Of a stretch of 6,506 bases of DNA, positions 1-6,506 are shown in pieces. This DNA is from Synergistaceae bacterium. Lineage in GTDB: Bacteria; Synergistota; Synergistia; Synergistales; Synergistaceae. The stretch is taken from contig JAITAT010000004.1 of assembly GCA_031283975.1 (NCBI GenBank), positions 1 to 6,506 of the forward strand, in the 5' to 3' direction. The translations under genes were made by a program, and so were the position numbers. Position 1 is the stretch's first letter; every line of letters starts with the position of its first letter. Under the pieces are notes generated by a model. That model had not been told where the DNA came from, did no database searches, and was given only the letters and a program-made list of their open reading frames with translations.

Positions 1-2236
1 GTTTTTTCACCGGTGTTCCCCCGTGCATCGAAAGCCCTTTGCAGCCGAAGATATCTTCGAGGTATTTCGCTATCGGGTCGACCATTTCCCTGAACTGGGT
101 AAAAACTAGCACGCGCTCGCGCTTTTCCGCTATCGTCTCGCAAATCTGAGCGAGTTTCTCGAACTTGCCCCCTTCGGAGACGTCGAAGGCGCTTTGACCA
201 AGATACTGGTCGGGGTGGTTGCATATCTGCTTGAACTTCATTATGCTAGAGAGGACCAGTCCTTTGCGCGCTATTCCAGACGTTTCGGAAATCCCGCGTT
301 CTATGTCCTTTACCAGGGCGCTGTACAGGACTATCTGCTTTTTCGTCAGTTCCGTGAACGCTTTGACCTCGATCTTGTCCGGCAGATCGGCTATGATGGA
401 CTTGTCGGTTTTGAGACGTCTCAGGATGAACGGGCTCACGATGTCGCGCAGCCGCGAATAACCCTTGATGTCGTCTTTCAGGGCCTTTGTGAAATTGCCG
501 AACTCTTTGGCCGTTCCCAAAAGGCCTTTGTTCAGGAAGTCGAAGATGGACCACAGATCGGACAGTCTGTTTTCGACGGGCGTGCCGGTCATGGCTATCT
601 TTGAGGTCGATTTGAGCGCCTTGACCGCGCGCGCCTGTTTTGTCCCGGCGTTTTTGACAGCCTGCGCTTCGTCCAGAACTATCAGGTCCCACTGGATTTT
701 TTTCAGCGATTCAAGCCGGGCCGCCATTCCGTAAGTAGTGATGAAAAGGTCGGCGCCGCCTGTATCCAGTTCGTCCCGGGACGAGCGGATGACGGTGTAT
801 TTGAGCCGGGGCGCGAACCTGGCTGTTTCGTTCGTCCAGTTGCTCAAAAGAGACGACGGTATGACGAGCAGCGTTTTCGCGCCCTCGTTTTTGCGCAGAT
901 ATTCGAGGAGCGCCAGAATCTGGACGGTTTTGCCGAGTCCCATGTCGTCAGCGAGCAGAGCGCCGAAACCGAGACTTTTCATCTGTCCGAGCCAGTTGAG
1001 ACCGGTTTGCTGATAGGGCCGCAGTTTGGCGCGAAAATCCTCTCCGGCGCGCAAATCGCCGATTTTCAGGGGTTCGAGCAGCGTGTTTCTGACGCCGGTC
1101 AGCCATTCGCCGTTCGTTATCTCGACCTCGGGCAGCGCGCCGGCGCCGGACGCGCCTCCGGCGTTGAGCTGCATCCTCATGGCCTCGGCAAAGGTGACGT
1201 TTCCCATCTCCGCCGCCCTGTCGAAGGCATCTATCGCCGCTTTGAGCCTGTCGTGATCGACCTCCACCCATTTGCCTTTGATAAAAGACAGCCCGTTCGT
1301 CCGCGCAAGGAGAGCCTCGGCCTCTTCCCTCGATATGGAGTCGTCGCCGAGACATATGGCAGGGTCGAACGACAGAAGGGCGTCCAAACCAATCACCGAG
1401 GGCGGGCGTTCGCCCACCGACGCCGAGACGCGGATCCTTCCCTGTTTCTTCCACCAGTTGGGGATGCGGCAGACCACGCCGCATTCCTCGTACAGCGGAA
1501 CCTCGCTGAGAAACGTATAAGCCTCTTCGGCGTCGAACCTCAATGGAGAAAACAGCTCTCCGCTTTCGACGAGCCCGGAGATGAATTCGCTCGCCTCGGC
1601 CGTTTTGCTGACTGTCGACAGAAGGGCAAGCAGTTTGTCCTGCTCCTCCCTGTATTCCAAGAGCGCGTTTTTGAGCGGAAGGTGGCTCACCTTCTCTCTG
1701 CTGCCTGTGCTGTATGTCGATAAAAAGGCGAATGGGGAGTCTCCGTTTTTATTTTCGACGAGATGGAAGAACACGCGCCCCACCACGTTTATGGCCGAAT
1801 TTTTGCCCCGCAGGTATTCCTCCGCCGTGTATGAGCCGCGCGCCATATCGCCGTCGAAAACGGCGCTCAAGCCGCGCCATACTTCGTCTATCCAGTCGGC
1901 GCCGACGAATTCGATTCCTATGGCGTACGGGACGGCGCGAAGTATGCCGAGTTTTGTCTCCTCAGAGGGCGGGGATGATTTTCTCGTTATCTCGATGTCG
2001 CTGTCGCGGGACAGAGATTCGGCGAAAAGGGCTGAAATATAATGCAGATAAGCCAAGGACGGAGAATAAAGCTCGTTTTTCGGGGTGAAGCCAAATTCAA
2101 ACAGCGCGCTGAATTTGTCGCGCGCGAAATCGTCCAGCAGGTTTTGTTCGAAAAAAGAGTTTTCGTTCGATGTCGGGACGCCGTCGAGCGTGAAGCCGTC
2201 CCGCGTGAAAATTGCCGCTATTTCGCGACTCGCCAT
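1..2236 (-). CDS. SNF2-family DEAD/DEAH-like ATPase (bacterial Snf2/HepA-type), 3' end cut by window edge
   Basis: Reading the minus strand from the ATG at 2236-2234 gives 745 uninterrupted codons running off the left edge, so the C-terminus is missing. SNF2 ATPases move along double-stranded DNA using ATP and remodel protein-DNA or polymerase-DNA complexes. Visible parts: an N-terminal region (about 1-245) I cannot assign; a stretch at about 246-365 resembling the bacterial SNF2-associated domain (IPNWWKKQGRIRV, then GLDALLSFD and KGKWVEVD); then the motor: LRPYQQTGLNWL at 406, Walker A DMGLGKT at 431-437, Walker B DEAQ at 522-525, motif III TGTPVENRLSDLW from 550, LRRLKTDK near 606, KQICNHP near 669, and the start of the second RecA lobe (VLVFTQF) near 709. 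The arginine-finger motif V/VI region lies outside the window. It starts 11 nt after speB, so it is probably the last known gene of the polyamine operon. Family call is firm; cellular role is unknown. Confidence 0.95.
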   Translation of the reverse strand, partial: MASREIAAIFTRDGFTLDGVPTSNENSFFEQNLLDDFARDKFSALFEFGFTPKNELYSPSLAYLHYISALFAESLSRDSDIEITRKSSPPSEETKLGILRAVPYAIGIEFVGADWIDEVWRGLSAVFDGDMARGSYTAEEYLRGKNSAINVVGRVFFHLVENKNGDSPFAFLSTYSTGSREKVSHLPLKNALLEYREEQDKLLALLSTVSKTAEASEFISGLVESGELFSPLRFDAEEAYTFLSEVPLYEECGVVCRIPNWWKKQGRIRVSASVGERPPSVIGLDALLSFDPAICLGDDSISREEAEALLARTNGLSFIKGKWVEVDHDRLKAAIDAFDRAAEMGNVTFAEAMRMQLNAGGASGAGALPEVEITNGEWLTGVRNTLLEPLKIGDLRAGEDFRAKLRPYQQTGLNWLGQMKSLGFGALLADDMGLGKTVQILALLEYLRKNEGAKTLLVIPSSLLSNWTNETARFAPRLKYTVIRSSRDELDTGGADLFITTYGMAARLESLKKIQWDLIVLDEAQAVKNAGTKQARAVKALKSTSKIAMTGTPVENRLSDLWSIFDFLNKGLLGTAKEFGNFTKALKDDIKGYSRLRDIVSPFILRRLKTDKSIIADLPDKIEVKAFTELTKKQIVLYSALVKDIERGISETSGIARKGLVLSSIMKFKQICNHPDQYLGQSAFDVSEGGKFEKLAQICETIAEKRERVLVFTQFREMVDPIAKYLEDIFGCKGLSMHGGTPVKK

Positions 2237-2243
2237 CAAGATA

Positions 2244-2249
2244 CCCCCT
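2244..2249 (-). promoter_or_regulatory. Ribosome binding site of the SNF2 gene, overlapping the speB stop
   Basis: On the minus strand AGGGGG sits 7 nt before the ATG at 2236. Its first two bases are the last two of the speB TAG stop codon (2250-2248). This spacing supports the ATG as the start and implies that ribosomes finishing speB lie over the next gene's initiation site. Confidence 0.75.
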
Positions 2250-3111
2250 ATAAAGCCCGGCCGCTGAAAGCTATCAGCATCTCCCGCAGCGTTTTGCACG
2301 CTACGGCGGTCGATATGCCCGAATGGTCATAGTGGGGCGACAGTTCGCATATATCGAAGCCGACAATTTTGCTTCCCGACAGACCGAGAATGGCGGCGAG
2401 CAATTCCGTGAAAGAGAGTCCTCCCGCCTCCGGCGTGCCGGTGCCCGGAAACTCGGACGGGTCGAGGACGTCCAGATCGACGGTCACGTATACCGGGCCG
2501 CCGGCGGCTTCGGCGGCCCGGTCTTTTACCGTCTCCGCTTTGAAACGCTCCGTTTTGACATGCCCGCGCGCCCGATCGAATTCATCCCTGTCGCCGGATC
2601 TTATTCCGAACTGGAAAATTTTCCCGTCCCCGAGCAGATCCCATACGCGGCGCATGACGGTCGCGTGTGAGAGCGATTCCCCCATGTAATCGCCGCGAAA
2701 GTCGGCGTGGGCGTCGAAATGAAAGACAGACAGGCCGGGATGGCGGGAGACGGCCGCCCTGACCGCGCCGAGGGTGACGAGATGTTCCCCTCCTATCATC
2801 GCGGGCGTTTTGCCGTCGCCCAAAACGCCCGCGCAGAAATTCTCAATGACGCAGAGAGAGCGTTCGGCGTTTCCGAACGGGAGTTCCAGGTCTCCGGCGT
2901 CGAATACGCTCAAATCATCGAGGTCGCCGTCCTGATACGGGCTGTAAGTCTCGATGCCGATGGATTCGGTTCTCATGGCCGAACAGGCAAAGCGGGCCCC
3001 CGGCCTGAAAGACGTGGTGGAGTCGAACGGCGCTCCGAACAGGACGGTTTTCGCGTCCTCGTAAGACGCGCCGCAGCCTATGAAGGAGAACGCGTTCCGT
3101 TCCACGGTCAT
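2248..3111 (-). CDS. speB: Agmatinase (agmatine ureohydrolase)
   Basis: A 287-residue protein of the arginase/agmatinase (ureohydrolase) family, which hydrolyses agmatine to putrescine and urea in the cytoplasm with a two-manganese centre. The expected metal ligands are all visible: GGEH (His110), FDAHAD (Asp133, His135, Asp137) and VDLDVLDP (Asp212, Asp214). Also present are SHA at 148-150, the GTGTPEAGG signature at 223-231 and a late acidic residue, Glu256, in DICELSPHYD. Length matches short bacterial SpeB proteins (about 290). The start ATG at 3111-3109 shares its A with the speE TGA stop (TGATG); a GTG directly before it is an alternative. The frame stays open upstream to 3318, but that extension lies inside speE, is rich in Arg and Pro and resembles no agmatinase N-terminus. 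There is no good Shine-Dalgarno sequence, so translation probably depends on reinitiation after speE. Guanidinobutyrase or another ureohydrolase activity is possible, but the neighbours favour agmatine. Confidence 0.93.
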   Translation of the reverse strand: MTVERNAFSFIGCGASYEDAKTVLFGAPFDSTTSFRPGARFACSAMRTESIGIETYSPYQDGDLDDLSVFDAGDLELPFGNAERSLCVIENFCAGVLGDGKTPAMIGGEHLVTLGAVRAAVSRHPGLSVFHFDAHADFRGDYMGESLSHATVMRRVWDLLGDGKIFQFGIRSGDRDEFDRARGHVKTERFKAETVKDRAAEAAGGPVYVTVDLDVLDPSEFPGTGTPEAGGLSFTELLAAILGLSGSKIVGFDICELSPHYDHSGISTAVACKTLREMLIAFSGRAL

Positions 3112-3959
3112 CACGCACGATTCAGCAGGTCTTTGACGTAATTCGGCAGCATGAACGCCCCGGCGTGCAGGTCGGTGTTGTAATACCGCGTGGTTATTCC
3201 GAGCGCGTTCCACGCGTCGGCTCGGAGGTCTCCGCGCGGGTCGATTTTTTTGGACGCGAACCCGAAGAGCCAGTGACCGGACGGATATGTGGGTATGTGG
3301 GCCTGATAGACCCCGCATACGGGGAAAAACTCCTTTATCCGGGAATGCGCCCTTTGCATGGAGAGCGCGTAAGATTCGTAATACGGGTTTTCGTGCTGAT
3401 TGACTAAAATCCCGTTTTCTGCGAGGGCCTTGTGGCAGTTGCCGTAAAATTCGCGGGTGAAAAGGCCTTCGCCTGGGCCGAATGGGTCAGTCGAGTCGAC
3501 GATGATGAGGTCGTAAAAATTCTCCCGGCTTCTTATGAATTTGAGCCCGTCCTCGAAGTGAAGATGAACCCTCGCGTCGCCCAGAGCGCTCGAAGTGAAC
3601 GGCAGGTATTCGCGGCAGATATTTACTACCATCTCGTCGATGTCGACCATGTCGACGTGTTCGATCGCGCCATAGCGTGTCAGTTCGCGCACCGTTCCCC
3701 CGTCTCCTCCGCCTATGACGAGCGCCTTTTTAATCGAAAGGTTCGAGGCCATTGGCACATGAACGATCATTTCGTGGTAGATGAATTCGTCCTTCTCCGT
3801 CACCATCATCAGGCCGTCTAGCGTGAAAAATCTGCCGAATTCCTCGGAGTCGAACACGTCTATCTGCTGAAAGGGCGACTTTTTGCTCAAAATATGTTTG
3901 CGCACCTTTATCGAAAACCGCACCGTGGGGGTATGTTCTTCCGTGTACCAGAGCTCCAT
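3111..3959 (-). CDS. speE: Spermidine synthase (polyamine aminopropyltransferase)
   Basis: A 282-residue, full-length aminopropyltransferase that moves the aminopropyl group of decarboxylated S-adenosylmethionine onto putrescine, yielding spermidine and methylthioadenosine. The N-terminal beta domain (about 1-60) carries Gln31 and LDGLMMVTEKDEFIYHEM (48-64). The Rossmann-like domain has the nucleotide-binding GGGDGG at 83-88, an acidic VDIDE at 105-109 and the catalytic-loop motif DSTDPFGPGEGLF (155-167), in which Asp155 and Asp158 are the expected amine-binding and catalytic acids. The C-terminus has YYNTDLH (259-265). The start ATG at 3959 is preceded by GGGAGG (3972-3967) with a 7 nt spacer, a strong ribosome binding site. 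The gap to the upstream decarboxylase is 18 nt, and the gene's own stop overlaps the speB start. Acceptor preference (putrescine, agmatine or cadaverine) cannot be read from the motifs alone. Confidence 0.95.
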   Translation of the reverse strand: MELWYTEEHTPTVRFSIKVRKHILSKKSPFQQIDVFDSEEFGRFFTLDGLMMVTEKDEFIYHEMIVHVPMASNLSIKKALVIGGGDGGTVRELTRYGAIEHVDMVDIDEMVVNICREYLPFTSSALGDARVHLHFEDGLKFIRSRENFYDLIIVDSTDPFGPGEGLFTREFYGNCHKALAENGILVNQHENPYYESYALSMQRAHSRIKEFFPVCGVYQAHIPTYPSGHWLFGFASKKIDPRGDLRADAWNALGITTRYYNTDLHAGAFMLPNYVKDLLNRA

Positions 3960-3977
3960 GTTCGTTCCTCCCGTCCG

Positions 3978-5420
3978 TTATTTTACTACGAAGATATTTT
4001 CGAGCGTCATGTCCTGCGGCCCCATCAGGAGGCTGCCTTTGCTTTTCGCGTATAAGACGTAATCGAGCGCCTCGCGGGTTATGAGTTCGCCTGGGGCGAG
4101 TATCGGTATGCCAGGCGGGTAGCACATCACGAATTCCGACGAAACGCGCCCCTCTCCGGACGCGACAGGAATGGGTTCCCTGTCCGCGTAAAACGCTTCC
4201 CTGGGGGACAGGCGCACTACTGGGGCGACGTATTCGTGATTCCACAGATCGAGCCCTTCCCTGCCTTTGAGCCGTTTAATCTCCGACAGCGACGACACGA
4301 GACGCTCTATATTGCCGGGGGTGTCGCCGACGGATATTATCGCCAGCATGTTTCCCATGTCGCCGAATTCTATCTGTATTCCGTAATCGTCGCGGAGCGT
4401 GTCGTAGACTTCTATTCCCGCGAGCCCGATCTTCAATGTGTGCACCGACAGTTTTGTCGTGTCGAAAGCCGCGACGTCGCGCCCATTTACCGTTTCGTCA
4501 GAAAACGCGTAATAGCCTCCCAGCGCGTTTATCTCTTTGCGGGCGTACCCGGAGAGTTCCGTCACCCCGCGGAATATGCCGCGCCCTTCCGTGGCGAGCG
4601 TTTTCCGGGCGATATCTAGCGAACTCATGAGCAGGTAGGACGCGCTCGTGGTCTGCGTCAGGTTGATGATGGTTCTGACGTAGTCGGGGGAGATTTTGTC
4701 CCTTTTCATCACGAGCAGCGAGCTTTGCGTGAGCGAGCCGCCGGTCTTGTGCATGCTTATCGAGGACATATCCGCGCCGGCCGACATGGCTGAAGGAGGC
4801 ATGCCGTCTCCGAAGTAGAAGTGCGCCCCGTGAGCCTCGTCGGCCAGCACCGCCATGCCCGCGGAGTGGGCGGCGGAGGTTATTCTTTTCAGGTCCGCGC
4901 ATATCCCGTAATAGGTCGGGTTGTTGACGAACACCGCTTTGGCGGACGGATTCGCGCGTATCGCCTCCTCGACGCCGGCGGGGTCCATTCCGAGCGATAT
5001 CCCGAGCCCGGAGTGGATGCCAGGGTCTACGTAAACGGGATTGACGCCGCACAGAATGAGCGAGTTTATCGCGGATTTATGCACATTGCGGGGAATTATT
5101 ATGGAATCGCCCGATTTGCAGACGCTCATTATCATCGCCTGAACGGCCGACGTCGTGCCCCCGACCATGAAAAACGCGCTGTCCGCGCCGAACGCCTCAG
5201 CCGCCAAAGCCTCCGCGTCGCGTATGACCGAAGTCGGGTGTGACAGGTTGTCGAGCGGTTTCATCGAGTTTACGTCCACGGAGAGACACTGCCGTCCCAG
5301 AAACGCGGTGAGTTCGGGCGTGCCCCGCCCCTGTTTGTGTCCCGGCACGTCAAACGGAACGACGCGGTCGTTTCTGTATCTTTCGAGCGCTTCGTGGAGC
5401 GGCGCCGAGGTCTGTTCCAT
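3978..5420 (-). CDS. speA: PLP-dependent Orn/Lys/Arg decarboxylase, probably biosynthetic arginine decarboxylase
   Basis: A 480-residue fold-type I, pyridoxal-phosphate decarboxylase of the short form typified by Bacillus SpeA/YaaO, much shorter than the ~700-residue enterobacterial inducible enzymes. Motifs in order: PGHKQG at 26-31; GGTTSAVQAM at 87-96 (cofactor phosphate region); RNVHKS at 111-116, whose His114 should stack on the cofactor ring; DEAHGAHF at 194-201, whose Asp194 should pair with the ring nitrogen; SMHKTGGSLTQ at 222-232 with Schiff-base Lys225; and the C-terminal CYPPGIP at 433-439. The ATG at 5420 overlaps the speD TGA as TGATG. Only a weak GGAAA lies 12 nt upstream, so coupling to speD translation is likely. 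Arginine is the favoured substrate because an agmatinase is encoded two genes downstream in the same cluster; lysine or ornithine specificity is not excluded, since this family mixes all three. Confidence 0.9.
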   Translation of the reverse strand: MEQTSAPLHEALERYRNDRVVPFDVPGHKQGRGTPELTAFLGRQCLSVDVNSMKPLDNLSHPTSVIRDAEALAAEAFGADSAFFMVGGTTSAVQAMIMSVCKSGDSIIIPRNVHKSAINSLILCGVNPVYVDPGIHSGLGISLGMDPAGVEEAIRANPSAKAVFVNNPTYYGICADLKRITSAAHSAGMAVLADEAHGAHFYFGDGMPPSAMSAGADMSSISMHKTGGSLTQSSLLVMKRDKISPDYVRTIINLTQTTSASYLLMSSLDIARKTLATEGRGIFRGVTELSGYARKEINALGGYYAFSDETVNGRDVAAFDTTKLSVHTLKIGLAGIEVYDTLRDDYGIQIEFGDMGNMLAIISVGDTPGNIERLVSSLSEIKRLKGREGLDLWNHEYVAPVVRLSPREAFYADREPIPVASGEGRVSSEFVMCYPPGIPILAPGELITREALDYVLYAKSKGSLLMGPQDMTLENIFVVK

Positions 5421-6247
5421 CAGTATATGTTGTTTCCGTGATAGATTTCGAGCATCTCCTTGTTTATCATCTCCCTCAGCGAGAGACGGACTTCGGGCGT
5501 CAGTTCGCGGGGATCGACGTTAAAGAGATAGTTGGCGAGCGATATCTCTTTCAGTATCATTTTTGTGTGGAAAATATTCGACTGATACACGTTGACGTCG
5601 ATGGCGTCGTATCTCGTCAGCGTCTCCTCGTCGATGAAGTTCTGGATGGAATTGATCTCGTGATCCTTGTAGTATTTTCTGCCGTCGATGTCCCGAGTGA
5701 AGCCGCGTATCCTGTAGTCCATCGTGATCACGTCGGAATCGAACGAGCCGATCAGATAATTGAGCGCGTTGAGAGGCGAGACCTTGCCGCAGGTGGACAC
5801 GTCGATGTCCACGCGAAAAGAGCTTATGTCGTTGTTGGGGTGAAACTCGGGATATGTGTGAACCGTCACATGGCTCTTGTCCAGGTGAGCGACCACGATA
5901 TCTCCCAGGGAATGTTCGCGCGTGACGTCGCGGATGAATGAACACTGGTTGCAGGAGAGATCCATCTGATCCGGGGGAACCATCTCCTCGGATATCAGGA
6001 GCGTGACGCTGGCGCCAAGGGGGTCGTAATCCTGCTTGGATATGTTGAGCGCGTATGCTCCGATTATTTCCGTGACTTTCAGTAATATGCCGGTCAGCCT
6101 GTCGGAATTGTACTGCTCGTCGATGTACTCGATATAGTCTTTTTTCTCACGCTCTGTTTTCGCGTAACAGATATCGTAGATGTTGAAACTCAACGTTTTC
6201 GTAAGGTTGTTGAAGCCATAAAGCTGGATCTTCTCTTTCAACCCCAT
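5420..6247 (-). CDS. speD: S-adenosylmethionine decarboxylase proenzyme, class 1A (E. coli type)
   Basis: Makes decarboxylated S-adenosylmethionine, the aminopropyl donor for SpeE. The proenzyme cuts itself, and the new N-terminal serine becomes the pyruvoyl cofactor. Taking the ATG at 6247, the protein has 275 residues, close to the 264 of E. coli SpeD, which it resembles throughout: [23 protein letters not shown] (begins at 9), the cleavage motif [14 protein letters not shown] with cleavage before Ser125, STCG with probable proton-donor Cys153, RIRGFTRDI (179-187), [10 protein letters not shown] (195-204) and [12 protein letters not shown] (219-230). A GTG at 6253, two codons upstream in frame, is an alternative start; the ATG is preferred because AAGGG (6260-6256) lies 8 nt before it. 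A CNQC pair at 99-102 lies in a segment about ten residues longer than in E. coli. It is the first gene after the promoter, and its stop overlaps the start of the decarboxylase gene. Confidence 0.95.
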   Translation of the reverse strand: MGLKEKIQLYGFNNLTKTLSFNIYDICYAKTEREKKDYIEYIDEQYNSDRLTGILLKVTEIIGAYALNISKQDYDPLGASVTLLISEEMVPPDQMDLSCNQCSFIRDVTREHSLGDIVVAHLDKSHVTVHTYPEFHPNNDISSFRVDIDVSTCGKVSPLNALNYLIGSFDSDVITMDYRIRGFTRDIDGRKYYKDHEINSIQNFIDEETLTRYDAIDVNVYQSNIFHTKMILKEISLANYLFNVDPRELTPEVRLSLREMINKEMLEIYHGNNIY

Positions 6248-6255
6248 CCTCACGT

Positions 6256-6260
6256 CCCTT
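6256..6260 (-). promoter_or_regulatory. Probable ribosome binding site of speD (decides between two starts)
   Basis: On the minus strand AAGGG lies 8 nt before the ATG at 6247 but only 2 nt before the in-frame GTG at 6253. A second purine run, GGGG at 6264-6261, is 7 nt before the GTG, so the alternative start keeps some support. Confidence 0.5.
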
Positions 6261-6290
6261 CCCCTGTAAATGGCTTTTATTGAAAGACAT

Positions 6291-6304
6291 ACTATACAGA
6301 TAGT
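6291..6304. repeat. Short inverted repeat over the -10 box, possible operator
   Basis: ACTAT and ATAGT form perfect 5-nt inverted arms around a 4-nt spacer (6291-6295 and 6300-6304), covering the -10 element and the 8 nt upstream of it. A repressor bound here would block the promoter. The arms are short and AT-rich, so chance is a real explanation, and no regulator gene is visible nearby. Confidence 0.2.
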
Positions 6305-6319
6305 TGAGGGTTATGTCAA
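6291..6319 (-). promoter_or_regulatory. Sigma70-type promoter for the polyamine operon
   Basis: On the minus strand a perfect -35 TTGACA (6319-6314) is followed after exactly 17 nt by a -10 TATAGT (6296-6291), one base off consensus TATAAT. A run of eight T overlaps the start of the -35 box and may act as a weak UP-like element. Transcription would start near 6284, leaving a leader of about 37 nt before the speD ATG, too short for a typical riboswitch. It is the only strong promoter seen in the window and correctly placed for the whole cluster. Confidence 0.8.
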
Positions 6320-6385
6320 AAAAAATTCATCGCTCTGTCGTTCATAACAAATATCTATCGTTTTTTGCATTTTGTGTTTTACTCG

Positions 6386-6506
6386 TCATAGATCTCCCTG
6401 CTTAACAAAATATTGTTTTCCATTGATATAGAGTATTTTGTCCCCTTGCCACCGTAAAGTCATTGTTTCAAATTCACCCCATATGCCTCTATAAATTATT
6501 TGCGAA
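6386..6506 (-). CDS. C-terminal fragment of an unrecognised protein, 5' part outside window
   Basis: The minus strand is open from the right edge to a TGA at 6388-6386, giving 39 residues that read SQIIYRGIWGEFETMTLRWQ and then end in a segment containing ILYINGKQYFVKQGDL. The alternation of hydrophobic and polar residues and the ...W..DKI.YINGK.. pattern look like the end of a beta-rich domain rather than a random frame. There is a loose likeness, from memory, to the C-termini of DUF5412-type small proteins (W..., then INGK near the end), which I would not rely on. Codons are AT-rich (ATA, TTA, CAA, AAT), unlike the GC-rich polyamine genes. The stop is about 67 nt before the speD promoter, and no convincing terminator hairpin lies between them. 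Confidence 0.5.
   Translation of the reverse strand, partial: SQIIYRGIWGEFETMTLRWQGDKILYINGKQYFVKQGDL

Noticed and set aside
1007..1723. Plus-strand open frame of 238 codons
   Set aside because: It lies wholly antisense to the SNF2 gene, which has clear family motifs in its frame. The translated product is Arg/Gly-rich with no recognisable motif, as expected for a shadow frame in GC-biased DNA.
3112..3318. N-terminal extension of agmatinase giving 356 residues
   Set aside because: The extra 69 residues overlap speE, are Arg- and Pro-rich and resemble no ureohydrolase N-terminus. The TGATG junction gives a start with normal family length.
4498..5052. Second minus-strand open frame of 184 codons inside the decarboxylase gene
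   Set aside because: It is in another frame of the decarboxylase gene, very rich in Arg, with no motifs; the overlapping frame holds the intact PLP enzyme.
5438..5941. Plus-strand open frame of 167 codons opposite speD
   Set aside because: It is antisense to well-conserved speD coding sequence, and its Val/Asp/Arg-rich product looks like complementary-strand translation.
6318..6385. Possible intrinsic terminator between the right-edge gene and the speD promoter
   Set aside because: There is an eight-T run on the minus strand, but I found no GC-rich hairpin before it. The nearby TTCAT and TCG repeats are direct, not inverted.
6405..6420. Near-palindrome around AATATT
   Set aside because: The arms do not pair beyond the central six bases, and it falls inside the open frame of the right-edge gene.

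Overview
The window holds one tightly packed gene block on the minus strand. Read 5'->3' it is speD - speA-type decarboxylase - speE - speB - SNF2-family ATPase (cut by the window's left edge). At the right edge, in visibly AT-richer DNA, is the last 39 codons of an unrelated minus-strand gene. No RNA genes, insertion sequences or CRISPR arrays were seen.

Organism: coding DNA is moderately GC-rich, and the proteins are clearly bacterial. SpeD is the E. coli-type (class 1A) pyruvoyl S-adenosylmethionine decarboxylase. The decarboxylase is the short (~480 aa) fold-type I form seen in Bacillus and Clostridium. The gene set and compact operon style would suit a clostridial or Synergistota-like anaerobe, but this is inference and the sequence alone does not settle the phylum.

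Layout: 1-2236 SNF2 ATPase (3' end missing); 2248-3111 agmatinase; 3111-3959 spermidine synthase; 3978-5420 arginine (or lysine/ornithine) decarboxylase; 5420-6247 S-adenosylmethionine decarboxylase; 6248-6385 leader and promoter region with a near-consensus sigma70-type promoter (TTGACA, 17 nt, TATAGT) firing into speD; 6386-6506 C-terminal fragment of an unrecognised protein. Two junctions (speD/speA and speE/speB) are TGATG stop-start overlaps, and the other gaps are 18 and 11 nt, so all five genes are probably one transcript.

How the genes work together: the decarboxylase would turn arginine into agmatine and SpeB would hydrolyse agmatine to putrescine plus urea. SpeD makes decarboxylated S-adenosylmethionine, and SpeE transfers its aminopropyl group to putrescine to give spermidine. 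This is a complete four-enzyme arginine-to-spermidine route. The same enzymes could run in the alternative order (aminopropylation of agmatine first, then ureohydrolysis). The least expected element is the SNF2 ATPase attached to the end of this operon, with its ribosome binding site overlapping the speB stop codon.
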